DNA from: Chloroflexota bacterium
GTDB lineage: Bacteria > Chloroflexota > Limnocylindria > QHBO01
NCBI GenBank assembly: GCA_005879775.1
Contig: VBJX01000034.1
Location: forward strand, 6,283-21,644
Reading direction: 5' to 3'
DNA: 15,362 nucleotides
The notes below the pieces were generated by a model that was not told the origin of the DNA, searched no databases, and saw nothing but the letters and a program-made list of their open reading frames with translations. How positions within the stretch are numbered: the stretch's first letter is position 1; every line of letters begins with the position of its first letter. Below, one piece after another: positions 1 through 7,242 of this stretch. The translations under genes and the position numbers were made by a program.

Positions 1-583
1 GCTCGCCCGACAGCAGGCGCCGCGGGACCTCTCCGTTGCGACAGCCGGTGAGGCCGATCAGGTGACCGCGCGCCTCGTCCAGGGCGGCTTCGACCAGCGA
101 CCGCTCGAAGATCGGGAACTGCTTCTCGCCGGCTAGTTGGCCACGGCTGGCGAGGCGGGAGAGGACGGTGTAGCCGGCGCCGTCGCGGGCCAGCAGGACT
201 AGATGGTCGCCGGGGATCGGGCCGGCATGGTGCTCTCCCGGCCAGCCACGGCTGGCCTTCTCGCCACGCAGCGGGTCGTTCAGCTTGCGTCCGCGCCGGC
301 TGAGCTTCAGCTCGCGCTCGTCACGCGGGATGGCCAGCTCCAGGCCCACGATGGCGGTGACCGGGGAGAGGCCAGCCTCCCTGCCCGCATCGGTCTGGGT
401 CTGGGCGGCAGCCTTCGAGAGCCGAACGGCGGCGTACAGGCCTGCGTGGTCGGTGACCGCCAGCGCCGGCATGCCCAGCTGCGCGGCACGGCCGATCAGC
501 TCCTCGGGGTGGCTGGCACCGTCCAGGAAGCTGAAGTGGGAGTGAGAATGGAGCTCGCAGTAGTCGTCGTCCGGCGTACCCAT
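1..583 (-). CDS. dnaE2: Error-prone DNA polymerase DnaE2, N-terminal part (runs off left edge)
   Basis: Translation from the ATG at 583 gives about 194 residues of the PHP domain that opens C-family polymerase alpha subunits. The start reads MGTPDDDYCELHSHSHFSF, followed by LDGASHPEELIGRAAQLGMPA and TDHAGLY. The ELHSHS...FSFLDGAS signature and the short N-terminus are typical of DnaE2 rather than replicative DnaE1. In characterised systems DnaE2 is the catalytic polymerase of the ImuA-ImuB-DnaE2 mutasome, extending past lesions after SOS induction. The C-terminal ~850 residues lie outside the window. It is divergent from the hydrolase gene at 657, and a weak LexA-like half-site lies just upstream of the ATG. 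The other mutasome genes are 6.4 kb away on the same strand. The family is secure; the choice of DnaE2 over DnaE1 rests on the N-terminal motif and the nearby imuAB genes. Confidence 0.87.
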   Translation of the reverse strand, partial: MGTPDDDYCELHSHSHFSFLDGASHPEELIGRAAQLGMPALAVTDHAGLYAAVRLSKAAAQTQTDAGREAGLSPVTAIVGLELAIPRDERELKLSRRGRKLNDPLRGEKASRGWPGEHHAGPIPGDHLVLLARDGAGYTVLSRLASRGQLAGEKQFPIFERSLVEAALDEARGHLIGLTGCRNGEVPRRLLSGE

Positions 584-585
584 CG

Positions 586-600
586 GACGATTTGTTCTAT
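586..600 (-). promoter_or_regulatory. Degenerate LexA-like half-site at the dnaE2 start
   Basis: On the minus strand this reads ATAGAACAAATCGTC. The left half TAGAACA is identical to the half-site of the strong box before imuA, but the right half (CGTC in place of GTTC) is poor, giving 6 of 8 core positions. It ends 2 nt before the dnaE2 ATG, so repression would have to act at the transcription start or on a near-leaderless message. On the plus strand TATCCT (598-603) could be a -10 element for the divergent hydrolase. This is suggestive only. Confidence 0.3.
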
Positions 601-656
601 CCTGACCAGCCCCAAAACTGGCACGGCAGAGCCGGGCGGTGCGGCATCATCCCGGC

Positions 657-1538
657 ATGCAGACGACGCCCCAGCGACTCCAGCCCGGGGACGGCCAGGC
701 CCCCGGTCACGACGACGTCACTCTCCACTACCGGGTGAGCGGCCATGGGCCGGTGCTCATCGCGCATCCCGGCGGTCCCGGCACCGGAGCGGCGTTCCTG
801 GGCGACCTCGCCGGGCTCGACGAAGTCGCCACCATCGTCTGGCTCGATCCCCGGGGGACGGGCGGCTCAACCGAACCTGCAGACTCGGCCGCGTACACCC
901 TGGCGCACTACGCGGCCGACGTGGAGGCCCTTCGCGAGCACCTGGGCCTTGACCGCGTTGGCCTGCTGGGCTTCTCGCACGGCGGGATGGTGGCCATGCG
1001 GTACGCCGTCGACCATCCCGGCAGGCTCAGCCACCTCGTGCTGCTCGACACCGCCCCGGCCCTCGACGCGGAGGCGATGAAACGGGTGGCAGCGGCGATG
1101 GATCGGCGCGAGGGCGAGCCGTGGTACGACAAGGTCCGCCCAGAGATCGACGCTGATGAGGCCGCGGCAGATGACGACGAGGCGCTTGCCGGCCTGCTCC
1201 GGATCATGCCGATGTACTTCCACAGCTGGGACGATGTCGCCCAGAGCTTCGTCGCCGGCCTGGACGGAGCGATGTTCCATGCCCGCGCGACTGCCTCGTG
1301 GAATACCGAGCAACCGACCATGGACCTGCGCCCTGAGCTTGGCCGCATCGACGACCCCACCCTGGTCGTGGTGGGCGAGGACGATTTCATCTGCGACGTG
1401 ACCTCGGCGCATGAGATGGCGGATCGGATCAAGGGCGCTCGCCTGGGGGTCATCGGCGAGGCGGGGCACTTCCCATGGGTCGAGCAGCCGGCCGCCTTCC
1501 GCGCGGCGTTGGACCCGTTCCTGGCCGAGAATTCTTGA
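657..1538 (+). CDS. Alpha/beta hydrolase, proline iminopeptidase-like
   Basis: A cytoplasmic alpha/beta hydrolase of 293 residues. Counting from the ATG at 657, the oxyanion motif HPGGPG lies at 37-42. DPRGTGGS follows, then the nucleophile elbow GFSHGG with Ser107, the acid Asp243 in VVVGEDDF, and His271 in GEAGHFPW. HPGGPG plus DPRGTGGS is characteristic of the prolyl aminopeptidase/tricorn-interacting-factor branch, but many such proteins are esterases or lactonases, so the substrate is open. A GTG at 639 would add six residues. Neither start has a convincing ribosome binding site, and the ATG was preferred because the added residues match nothing in the fold. It is the first gene of a plus-strand block and is divergent from dnaE2. 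No signal peptide is visible. Confidence 0.85.
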   Translation: MQTTPQRLQPGDGQAPGHDDVTLHYRVSGHGPVLIAHPGGPGTGAAFLGDLAGLDEVATIVWLDPRGTGGSTEPADSAAYTLAHYAADVEALREHLGLDRVGLLGFSHGGMVAMRYAVDHPGRLSHLVLLDTAPALDAEAMKRVAAAMDRREGEPWYDKVRPEIDADEAAADDDEALAGLLRIMPMYFHSWDDVAQSFVAGLDGAMFHARATASWNTEQPTMDLRPELGRIDDPTLVVVGEDDFICDVTSAHEMADRIKGARLGVIGEAGHFPWVEQPAAFRAALDPFLAENS

Positions 1539-1573
1539 CAGGAACTGCCGCCCCGCGCCTGTAGGATGGGGCC

Positions 1574-2233
1574 GTGGGCCAGATGATTCGCTACCCGTCG
1601 GAGGCGGGCGACGCCGCCGCCTATTTGGCATCCGCGCAACCGTCGCCCGGTCCGCCCGTACTCCTGCTCCACCCATGGTGGGGCTTGAACCAGACGATCC
1701 GCGATCTGGCCGACCGGCTCGCAGGCGACGGCTTCACTGTCATGGCTCCGGACATGTTCGACGGCACGGTCCTCACGACGCCTGAGGAGGCCGAGGCGCA
1801 CGTCCGCTCGCTGACGCAGGCCGATGGCGACCGTATCAGGGCTCATGTTCTGGCCGCGCTCGACCATCTCCTGGCGCACCCCGATGTGCGGGGCGGTCGC
1901 GCGGCGATCATCGGTCTGAGCTTCGGCGCCATGGAGGCAACCGAGGTCACCGGCGTGCGGTCCGATATTGCAGCCCTCGTCTGCTTCTACAGCGGCATCT
2001 TCGAGGCTCCTGGCGAGATCCCGTACCTCGGCCACTTCGCCGAGGACGACGCGTTCGACGACTCCGCCCAGGTGCCCGATCTGCAGCGCACACTCGGTGA
2101 GGGGAGCGCCGCGTACGTCTATCCCGACACGAAGCACTGGTTCATCGAGGCGGACCGTCCGGAGTTCGACGCCGACGCCGCCGAGCTCGCCTACCGCCGC
2201 ACAGTGGAGTTCCTGAGCACGCATCTGTCCTGA
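1574..2233 (+). CDS. Dienelactone hydrolase-family protein
   Basis: 219 residues with the compact dienelactone hydrolase fold. It opens with PVLLLHPWWGLN (oxyanion loop, about 28-39), then VMAPDMFDG, a nucleophile elbow IGLSFGAM with Ser116, a probable acid Asp159 in FAEDD, and His188 in DTKHWF. Classical dienelactone hydrolases use Cys in GYCFGG; here Ser takes that place, as in many family members of unknown substrate. The GTG start at 1574 is chosen because AGGA (1563-1566) sits 7 nt upstream; an ATG nine bases further in is the alternative. The gene follows the previous stop by 35 bp. A perfect TTGACA (1535-1540) overlaps that stop, but its 21-nt spacing to TAGGAT (1562-1567) is long for a sigma-70 promoter. 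The two neighbouring hydrolases suggest a small catabolic or detoxification unit; this is inference. Confidence 0.85.
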   Translation: MGQMIRYPSEAGDAAAYLASAQPSPGPPVLLLHPWWGLNQTIRDLADRLAGDGFTVMAPDMFDGTVLTTPEEAEAHVRSLTQADGDRIRAHVLAALDHLLAHPDVRGGRAAIIGLSFGAMEATEVTGVRSDIAALVCFYSGIFEAPGEIPYLGHFAEDDAFDDSAQVPDLQRTLGEGSAAYVYPDTKHWFIEADRPEFDADAAELAYRRTVEFLSTHLS

Positions 2234-2254
2234 GGCTCCCGGCCCGCTGGAGGC

Positions 2255-2297
2255 GCGATCTGAGGCCGCGCAGCGGCCGAGGCTGCGGCAAGATCGC
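2255..2297 (+). promoter_or_regulatory. Nested stem-loop just before the GNAT start codon
   Basis: GCGATCT (2255-2261) pairs perfectly with AGATCGC (2291-2297), enclosing a second perfect hairpin GGCCGC-GCA-GCGGCC (2264-2278). The outer stem ends 3 nt before the GTG at 2301 and occupies the place of a ribosome binding site, and no purine-rich SD is otherwise seen. There is no T-run, so it is not an obvious terminator. It could limit translation initiation of the acetyltransferase, or be residual intergenic structure. Confidence 0.35.
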
Positions 2298-2300
2298 CGG

Positions 2301-2837
2301 GTGCAGCTGGCGATTCCGACGCTCGACACTGAGCGAATGACGCTCCGCGCGTTTCGCGAGGACGCCGTGCCCGCCATGTTCGAGCTGCTCCAGGATCCCG
2401 ACGTGGTCCGCTACGTCGGGGATCGACGGGTGCCGAACCTCCAGGAGACATGGCGCTCAGTTGCCGGCTGGCTTGGGCACTGGGCACTGCGCGGCTATGG
2501 GCAGTGGGCCATCGAGGAGCGAGCCAGCGGGCTGGTCATCGGCCGGGCCGGGATCATCAACCCGGCTGAGTGGCCCGGCCCCGAGGTTGGCTATCTGCTC
2601 GGACGGGCCTGGTGGGGACACGGATACGCCACCGAGGCCGCCGGAGCGGCCATGGACTGGGGCTTCGAGGAGGTCGGATTCGGGGACCTGCTGAGCCTGA
2701 TTGATCCCGAAAATCACCCATCGATCGCGGTCGCGACCCGCCTGGGGGAGTCAAGGCGCGGGGAGATCGAGGTTATGGGCCACCACGTGCTCGTCTACGG
2801 CATCAGCCGGGATGAATGGGCAGCGGGGCGCCAATGA
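2301..2837 (+). CDS. GNAT-family N-acetyltransferase, RimJ/RimL type
   Basis: 178 residues. The N-terminal strand IPTLDTERMTLRAF is the standard opening of the RimJ/RimL-like acetyltransferase group (Acetyltransf_3). The acetyl-CoA pyrophosphate loop is RAWWGHGYATEA (about 102-112), with the following helix and a NHPSIAVATRLGE segment corresponding to the usual N-x-x-S-x-x-v-x-x-k-l-G signature. The protein should move acetyl groups from acetyl-CoA to an amine, either a protein N-terminus or a small molecule; the acceptor cannot be read from sequence. The GTG start is required because an internal ATG would remove the first strand. Its TGA overlaps the ATG of the MFS gene (ATGA), indicating translational coupling. 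An acetyltransferase coupled to an exporter would suit drug or metabolite resistance, but that is inference. Confidence 0.86.
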   Translation: MQLAIPTLDTERMTLRAFREDAVPAMFELLQDPDVVRYVGDRRVPNLQETWRSVAGWLGHWALRGYGQWAIEERASGLVIGRAGIINPAEWPGPEVGYLLGRAWWGHGYATEAAGAAMDWGFEEVGFGDLLSLIDPENHPSIAVATRLGESRRGEIEVMGHHVLVYGISRDEWAAGRQ

Positions 2838-4117
2838 CGAGCAGCGGACGCTTGGGAGCCCTTGCGGAGCCCCAGTTCCGGCTGCTCTGGATCGGCCAGA
2901 CGACATCGGCTTTTGGGGACTCGCTGATCCCGCTGGCCATCGCCTTTTCGGTGCTGCAGATCGGCGGATCCGCCGCCGTCCTTGGGGGCGTGTTCGCGGC
3001 CTTCACCATCGCCCACGTGGCACTGGTGCTCGCCGGCGGGGTCTGGGCGGACCGGCTGCCTCGCCAGCTGGTGATGGTTGCCTGCGACGCGGTAAGGGCC
3101 GTGGCCGAGGTGATCCTGGCGGCCCTGCTGATCACCCACACGGCGCAGGTCTGGCACATCGCGGTTGGCGCCGCGGTGGTCGGGGCGGCGAGCGCCTTCT
3201 TCCTGCCGGCCAGCAGCGGGCTCATCCCGCAGACGGTCAGCGCTCCCCGGTTGCAGCAGGCCAACGCACTCATGGGCCTCTCCCGTAACGCGACGCGGAT
3301 CTTCGGGCCACCGATCTCCGGACTGCTGGTGGCCGTCACCCAGGGGACCGGAATCGTGTTCCTCGTCGACGCGGCGACCTTCGCCATGAGCGCCATCGCC
3401 TTGCTCAGGCTCCGCCTCGAACTCGCCGTCTCGACTGCCACGCACCAGCCGTTCTTCACCGAGCTGGCAGATGGCTGGCGAGAGGTGACGGCCCGTCCCT
3501 GGATCGTGGCCGCCATCTGCACCTTCGCCCTGACGAACATGGCCGGCGCGCCGTTCTTCATCCTCGGTCCGGTGGTGGCCGAGACCAGGCTCGGTGGTGC
3601 GGCGGCCTGGGGCCTGATCCTGACCGGCGGCGCCATCGGGGGTCTCATCGGCGGGCTGCTGGCACTGCGCATTCGTCCAAGGCGCCCCCTGTTGATCGGA
3701 TTCCTGATCAGCACCGCCATGGCCTTGCCCGCGCTGGCCCTCATGGGGCCTTTGCCGGCGATCCTGATCGCGGGGGCTTCCCTGCTCTCACTGCTCAGCG
3801 TGGAGCTGTCGAACACGTGGTGGTTCACGATGCTCCAACAGCACGTGCCCGATGAGGCACGCTCCCGGGTGAGCAGCTACGACTGGCTCGTTTCGCTCGT
3901 CTTCCAGCCGCTCGGCTTCCTGCTGGCCGGGCCACTCAGCGCGACGATCGGGCTGGTGCCGACGCTGGCTGGTGCGGCCGCGATCTCACTGGCCGCCAAC
4001 CTGGGCGTCACCCTGGTCCCCAGCGTGCGGCGGGTACGGTGGGTGCCGAACGAGCCCGCCGCCGCAGTCGAAGCCGACCCGACAACCGGCCCCGGAGCTA
4101 CGGGCGGGCCACCGTGA
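2834..4117 (+). CDS. MFS exporter, EntS/MFS_3-like
   Basis: 427 residues in the inner membrane with about 12 hydrophobic segments in two bundles. The opening LAEPQFRLLWIGQTTSAFGDSL is typical of MFS_3 (enterobactin exporter EntS, macrolide efflux-like) proteins. The loop GGVWADRLPRQLVM between segments 2 and 3 is the MFS motif A region, and NALMGLSRNATRIFGPPISG is the conserved segment around helix 5. Substrate unknown; proton-driven drug or siderophore efflux is the family norm. The start at 2834 is preferred because of the ATGA overlap with the acetyltransferase; an ATG at 2816 would add six residues. The 3' end overlaps the convergent SGNH hydrolase gene by 20 bp (4098-4117), and no terminator lies between them. 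Confidence 0.88.
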   Translation: MTSSGRLGALAEPQFRLLWIGQTTSAFGDSLIPLAIAFSVLQIGGSAAVLGGVFAAFTIAHVALVLAGGVWADRLPRQLVMVACDAVRAVAEVILAALLITHTAQVWHIAVGAAVVGAASAFFLPASSGLIPQTVSAPRLQQANALMGLSRNATRIFGPPISGLLVAVTQGTGIVFLVDAATFAMSAIALLRLRLELAVSTATHQPFFTELADGWREVTARPWIVAAICTFALTNMAGAPFFILGPVVAETRLGGAAAWGLILTGGAIGGLIGGLLALRIRPRRPLLIGFLISTAMALPALALMGPLPAILIAGASLLSLLSVELSNTWWFTMLQQHVPDEARSRVSSYDWLVSLVFQPLGFLLAGPLSATIGLVPTLAGAAAISLAANLGVTLVPSVRRVRWVPNEPAAAVEADPTTGPGATGGPP

Positions 4118-5282
4118 TGGCGGTCCCGTTGCTGTCGCCATCAGGGTCGCTGTTCGCTCCCGGCTGGTAGGTGTAGCCAGCCTCGGTCATTGTCGAAACG
4201 GTCCAGGTCGCGGTGGTCCGCTTGCGCCCGAAAGTGGTGCTCACCTGGCAGGTGCCCGACGTGCTGGTCGTGCAGCTGCCCGAGTTGCCGTTCGACCAGC
4301 CGCCGCTCACCGTCGCTCCCGCCAGGAGGGTCTGGCTTTCGGTCCGCGCGGTCAGCGTGACCGTGGCGCGCCAGCCACTCTTGGTGCGCGTCGACGCCCC
4401 ATCCAGGTCGGCGATGTGCATTCCTACCGTCACCGATGCGTACGGACCGGCGGCCCAGGCCACGGCGGCCAAGTGCTGCTGGCCCGAGACGTTGGGATGG
4501 AAGTAGTCGCGCGTCGAGACCTCCGAGGCGACGAACGGCGTGTTGAAGACGGCGTTCGCATCGGTGCGGCACTCGTACTGAACGTCGTCCTGGGCACAGA
4601 CCTGGGCGAGCGCGGTGTTCAGGTCGATGTTCCGCTGACGAACCGCCTGCCGCCGGTCCACATCGGCCTGAGCCGTGCTGGTCGGGTTGGCCAGCAGCGA
4701 CTGGCAGACGTTGAAGGAGGTCCACGTCGATCGGGCGCTGGAGTTGTCATGCAGGATGACCCAGAGGTTGTAGACGTCCGGGACGCTGACGATGTAGACC
4801 AGCGCGCCGGGATTGACGCTGCGCAGGGTCGCCAGCCCGCTGCTCAGCTGCGCGGTGTAATCGGCGACGGAGGTCATCTGGGCGGTCGTATCGGTGCACA
4901 GATCGTTGCCGCCCATCTCGATCGTGACCAGCTGGACGCCGCCAATCGCGTTGACGTTGGCCATCTGGCCGGCCAGGTCCGCCATCCTGGCGCCGCTGAC
5001 GGCGCGGTTGGAGTTGTGGCCGCTGATCGCAGGATTCAGCGCCAGCAACCGCAGGTAGATGCTGTTGACCGTCGAGCTGGTGCCGGTCGACCAGCTGTTC
5101 TGCGGGCAGTCGATGTACGGGAACGAGCAGGTGTTGAAGGCGCGCGTGATCGAATCGCCGGTCGAGGCCATCGAGGTCGGGTAGCTGGCTGCCCCGGCAG
5201 CCTGCGGAAGCAGAAGGCCGATGACGACGAGGAGGCCAGCGAGGACTGCGGGACGTCGCGATGGCACAGATCGCGGGTGCAT
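4098..5282 (-). CDS. Secreted SGNH/GDSL hydrolase with C-terminal Ig-like beta domain
   Basis: 394 residues from the ATG at 5282, chosen because AGGAGG stands 7 nt upstream. A Sec signal peptide is clear: charged start, hydrophobic PAVLAGLLVVIGLLLPQ, then AAGA before ASYPTS. SGNH blocks follow: block I STGDSIT with nucleophile Ser44, block III EMGGND (Asn126), and block V DYFHPN with Asp259 and His262. Six cysteines in the catalytic part suggest disulfides, as in secreted actinobacterial SGNH lipases. From about residue 290 a separate domain begins with HIADLDGASTRTKSGWRATVTL and ends DPDGDSNGTAITV, with a CTTSTSGTC pair. This is an Ig-like fold often appended to extracellular bacterial enzymes. 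Likely an extracellular esterase or lipase. It lies 51 bp after the luciferase-like gene. Confidence 0.88.
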   Translation of the reverse strand: MHPRSVPSRRPAVLAGLLVVIGLLLPQAAGAASYPTSMASTGDSITRAFNTCSFPYIDCPQNSWSTGTSSTVNSIYLRLLALNPAISGHNSNRAVSGARMADLAGQMANVNAIGGVQLVTIEMGGNDLCTDTTAQMTSVADYTAQLSSGLATLRSVNPGALVYIVSVPDVYNLWVILHDNSSARSTWTSFNVCQSLLANPTSTAQADVDRRQAVRQRNIDLNTALAQVCAQDDVQYECRTDANAVFNTPFVASEVSTRDYFHPNVSGQQHLAAVAWAAGPYASVTVGMHIADLDGASTRTKSGWRATVTLTARTESQTLLAGATVSGGWSNGNSGSCTTSTSGTCQVSTTFGRKRTTATWTVSTMTEAGYTYQPGANSDPDGDSNGTAITVARP

Positions 5283-5333
5283 CGGGTGGCCTCCTGCGCG
5301 AGGCTTGAGCATACGTCTGGGCGCGGTCGCTGA

Positions 5334-6190
5334 CTAGCCCTGGGCCAGGGCTTCGAGCACCTCCATATGCTCCGTGCCGCCTTCGGGGCTGACCGGAATC
5401 ACGGCTACATGGTCGGCGCCTGCCGCCACCAACTCGCCGATGCGGCCCTGCAGCGCGTCTGCGTCCCCCCAGGCGACCATGGCATCGACCAGGCGATCGC
5501 TGGCGGGTGCCTCCCAATCGGCCTCGCCGAAGCCCTGCGCCTCCCACGGGCCGCGTCGGGATCGGTCTCCAGCACCGATGCCAGGGTGACCGCCAGGAGC
5601 GGTCGCTGCTCTCGACCAGCTTCCTTGGCAGCACGATCCATGACGTCACGCATCCAGGCCACGCGCTGTGGCGTGACGAGGTAGGGGAAGGCGCCATCCG
5701 CATCGGTGGCGGCCAGCGAGGCCATTCCTTCGCGAAGCGCGGCGAGCAGCACCGGTGGCTCGGCGGCCCCCTCCGATGTTGGCCCGAGGTAGCGGGCTGC
5801 TCGATAGGCCGCCAGGAACTCCCGCATTCGGGTCAGCGGGCGCTCGTAGGTGTGGCCGCGCAGCTTCTGGGCGAGGTGCAAGTGCGAGACCCCCAGTCCC
5901 AGCACGAACCGCCCCCCGGTCGCCTCTTGCAGGGTCATGGCCGCCATCCGGGTGGTCTGCGCGTCGTGGCCCCAGATGCCGACGATGCTCGTCCCCAGGT
6001 TCAGCTCAGTGGTCTCCCCAGCCAGCAGGCCGAGCTGGGTGAAGGGCTCACGGCCGGCGGTCTCGGCCACCCAGAGGGTGCCGTAGGCCAGCTCCTGGAC
6101 CCGTCGCGCGTAGGCGCGTGCCTCATCGATGGGCAGGCTGTCGAGATGGCCCCAGGCCCCAAGGCGGCCCAGGTCGAGCGGCTGGCTCAT
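5334..6190 (-). pseudogene. Luciferase-like (F420-type) oxidoreductase, frameshifted near its C-terminus
   Basis: The first ~214 residues from the ATG at 6190 read as an uninterrupted luciferase-like monooxygenase of the F420-dependent TIGR03620 type: LGRLGAWGHLDSL, GTSIVGIWGH, RFVLGLGVSH, YERPLTRMREFL and PYLVTPQRVAW. After TDPDAAR (about 5550) the same frame becomes nonsense and stops at 5405. The family C-terminus resumes in another frame, reading WEAQGFGEADWEAP, SDRLVDAMVAWGDADAL and LVAAGADHVAVIPVS, to a TAG at 5334-5336. From memory of the family, about 14 residues around an LPNYxNN segment are also missing at the junction. That points to an out-of-frame deletion of roughly 40 bp rather than a one-base error. 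AGGA lies 8 nt before the ATG. It sits 9 bp after the RibD-like gene. A shortened 261-residue product is possible but would lack the last barrel elements. Confidence 0.72.
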
Positions 6191-6199
6191 TGCCCGATC

Positions 6200-6961
6200 C
6201 TATCCGAAGCGGTAGCGCAGGAAGAGCTCGTCGCCCGAGCGGTGGACGCTCACCAGTTGTCCCTCGCGCGGCGCATTGGCCCAGGGCGAGCCACCGGGGA
6301 TGGGCCCGATCATTGGCAGGGCATCGGTGCCGAGCAGGCGAGCGCCGACGGTCCAGTACAGCTCGTCGATCGCATCGGCCGCCAGGAACGCGGCGTTGGT
6401 GGTTGGCCCGCCCTCGAGGAGGAGCGAGCCGATTCCTCGTTTGGCGAGCTCGCCGAGCAGCCAGTCGGGTTGCGGTGTCGTGGTGGGTGCGGCCAGCACC
6501 TCGGTCCCGTCCGACACGTCGGGCACGGGTGCGCCGGCCCCGATCACCAGGATCCGTGGCTGATCGGCGTGGGCGAACCAGCGACGGTCGGTGGGGATCT
6601 CGCCCGAGCCACCGATCAACAGCGCCGTGGGCTGCGGGGGCCGGCCTGCGGCGACGCGCCGCGCGGCGAGGTCGGAGGGCAGGTGCGAGTAGAAATCGTC
6701 GGCGCGCAGGGTCCCCGCTCCACTCCCCACCGCGTCATAGCCGGTGCGGTACAGCTGCATCAGCCGCCGGTCGGCGCGCCCGGAAAGCCCCTCGGCACGG
6801 CCGCCGAGCTGCGCGCGGCCATCAAGGGTGGTGACCATGTTGAGTCCCACCAACGGACGCCCCGCGGGAGACGGAGGCAGATGCAGGTCCGCGAACGCCT
6901 CGTCGAGGTCGAGGTCGCTCGCCGGATCGGGCCAGAGGCGGTCGACCGCGTGGGTGCTCAC
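6200..6961 (-). CDS. RibD C-terminal-domain (pyrimidine reductase/DHFR-fold) reductase
   Basis: 253 residues from a GTG at 6961. The core resembles the reductase half of RibD: VGLNMVTTLDGRAQLGG, then LSGRADRRLMQLYRTGYDAVGSGAGTLRADD, a nucleotide-binding-like stretch VIGAGAPVPD, and SLLLEGGPTTNAAFL with the LLEGGPT signature near the C-terminus. Stand-alone proteins of this type include 5-amino-6-(5-phosphoribosylamino)uracil reductases and many uncharacterised NAD(P)H reductases. No deaminase domain is present, so riboflavin synthesis cannot be assumed. It follows DUF6504 by 26 bp and precedes the luciferase-like gene by 9 bp, so it probably shares a message with both. Upstream in-frame sequence shadows DUF6504 and is not part of it. 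No strong SD is visible at the GTG. Confidence 0.83.
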   Translation of the reverse strand: MSTHAVDRLWPDPASDLDLDEAFADLHLPPSPAGRPLVGLNMVTTLDGRAQLGGRAEGLSGRADRRLMQLYRTGYDAVGSGAGTLRADDFYSHLPSDLAARRVAAGRPPQPTALLIGGSGEIPTDRRWFAHADQPRILVIGAGAPVPDVSDGTEVLAAPTTTPQPDWLLGELAKRGIGSLLLEGGPTTNAAFLAADAIDELYWTVGARLLGTDALPMIGPIPGGSPWANAPREGQLVSVHRSGDELFLRYRFG

Positions 6962-6987
6962 GGCGGCGATGGTACGCGCTGGAACGG

Positions 6988-7242
6988 TCAGTCGAAGATG
7001 CGCTCCAGGTGCCAGGTGCCGCGCATCTCGTCGAGGTAGACGACGCACAGCAGGCCATCGCGGGTGACCAGCTTGAAGTAGGCGCGGGCGGTGAGCTCGC
7101 GCCACCAGTCGTCGTCGACCCGCCAGCGGTTGCAGATCCCCACCTCGCCGTGGGTCTCGCCGTCCAGACGGAGGCGGAGCGGAGTGCCCGCCGCATCGGT
7201 CTCGACCTGGATGAGGGGATGGTCGAGATAGAGACGCGTCAT
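6988..7242 (-). CDS. DUF6504-family small protein, coupled to imuB
   Basis: 84 residues. The core NRWRVDDDWWRELTARAYFKL followed by VVYLDEMRGTWHLERIFD matches the pattern of DUF6504 proteins (W-R...WW...Y-x-V...v-Y-D/L...W-x-L-x-R-x-x-D), small beta-rich proteins of unknown function. Its ATG overlaps the imuB stop (ATGA, 7239-7242), so translation is very likely coupled to ImuB and the product made in proportion. From general knowledge, DUF6504 genes recur beside Y-family and DnaE2 polymerase genes in high-GC bacteria. A role as an accessory subunit of the mutasome is therefore a reasonable hypothesis but not shown here. Confidence 0.8.
   Translation of the reverse strand: MTRLYLDHPLIQVETDAAGTPLRLRLDGETHGEVGICNRWRVDDDWWRELTARAYFKLVTRDGLLCVVYLDEMRGTWHLERIFD

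Noticed and set aside
908..2377. 489-codon minus-strand open frame
   Set aside because: It lies antisense to two clear hydrolase genes and has low-complexity Arg/Ser/Ala text without any family motif.
3972..5333. 453-codon plus-strand open frame
   Set aside because: Antisense to the SGNH hydrolase, whose signal peptide, SD and catalytic motifs are all present.
5507..7039. 510-codon plus-strand open frame
   Set aside because: Antisense to the luciferase-like and RibD-like genes; no recognisable domain.
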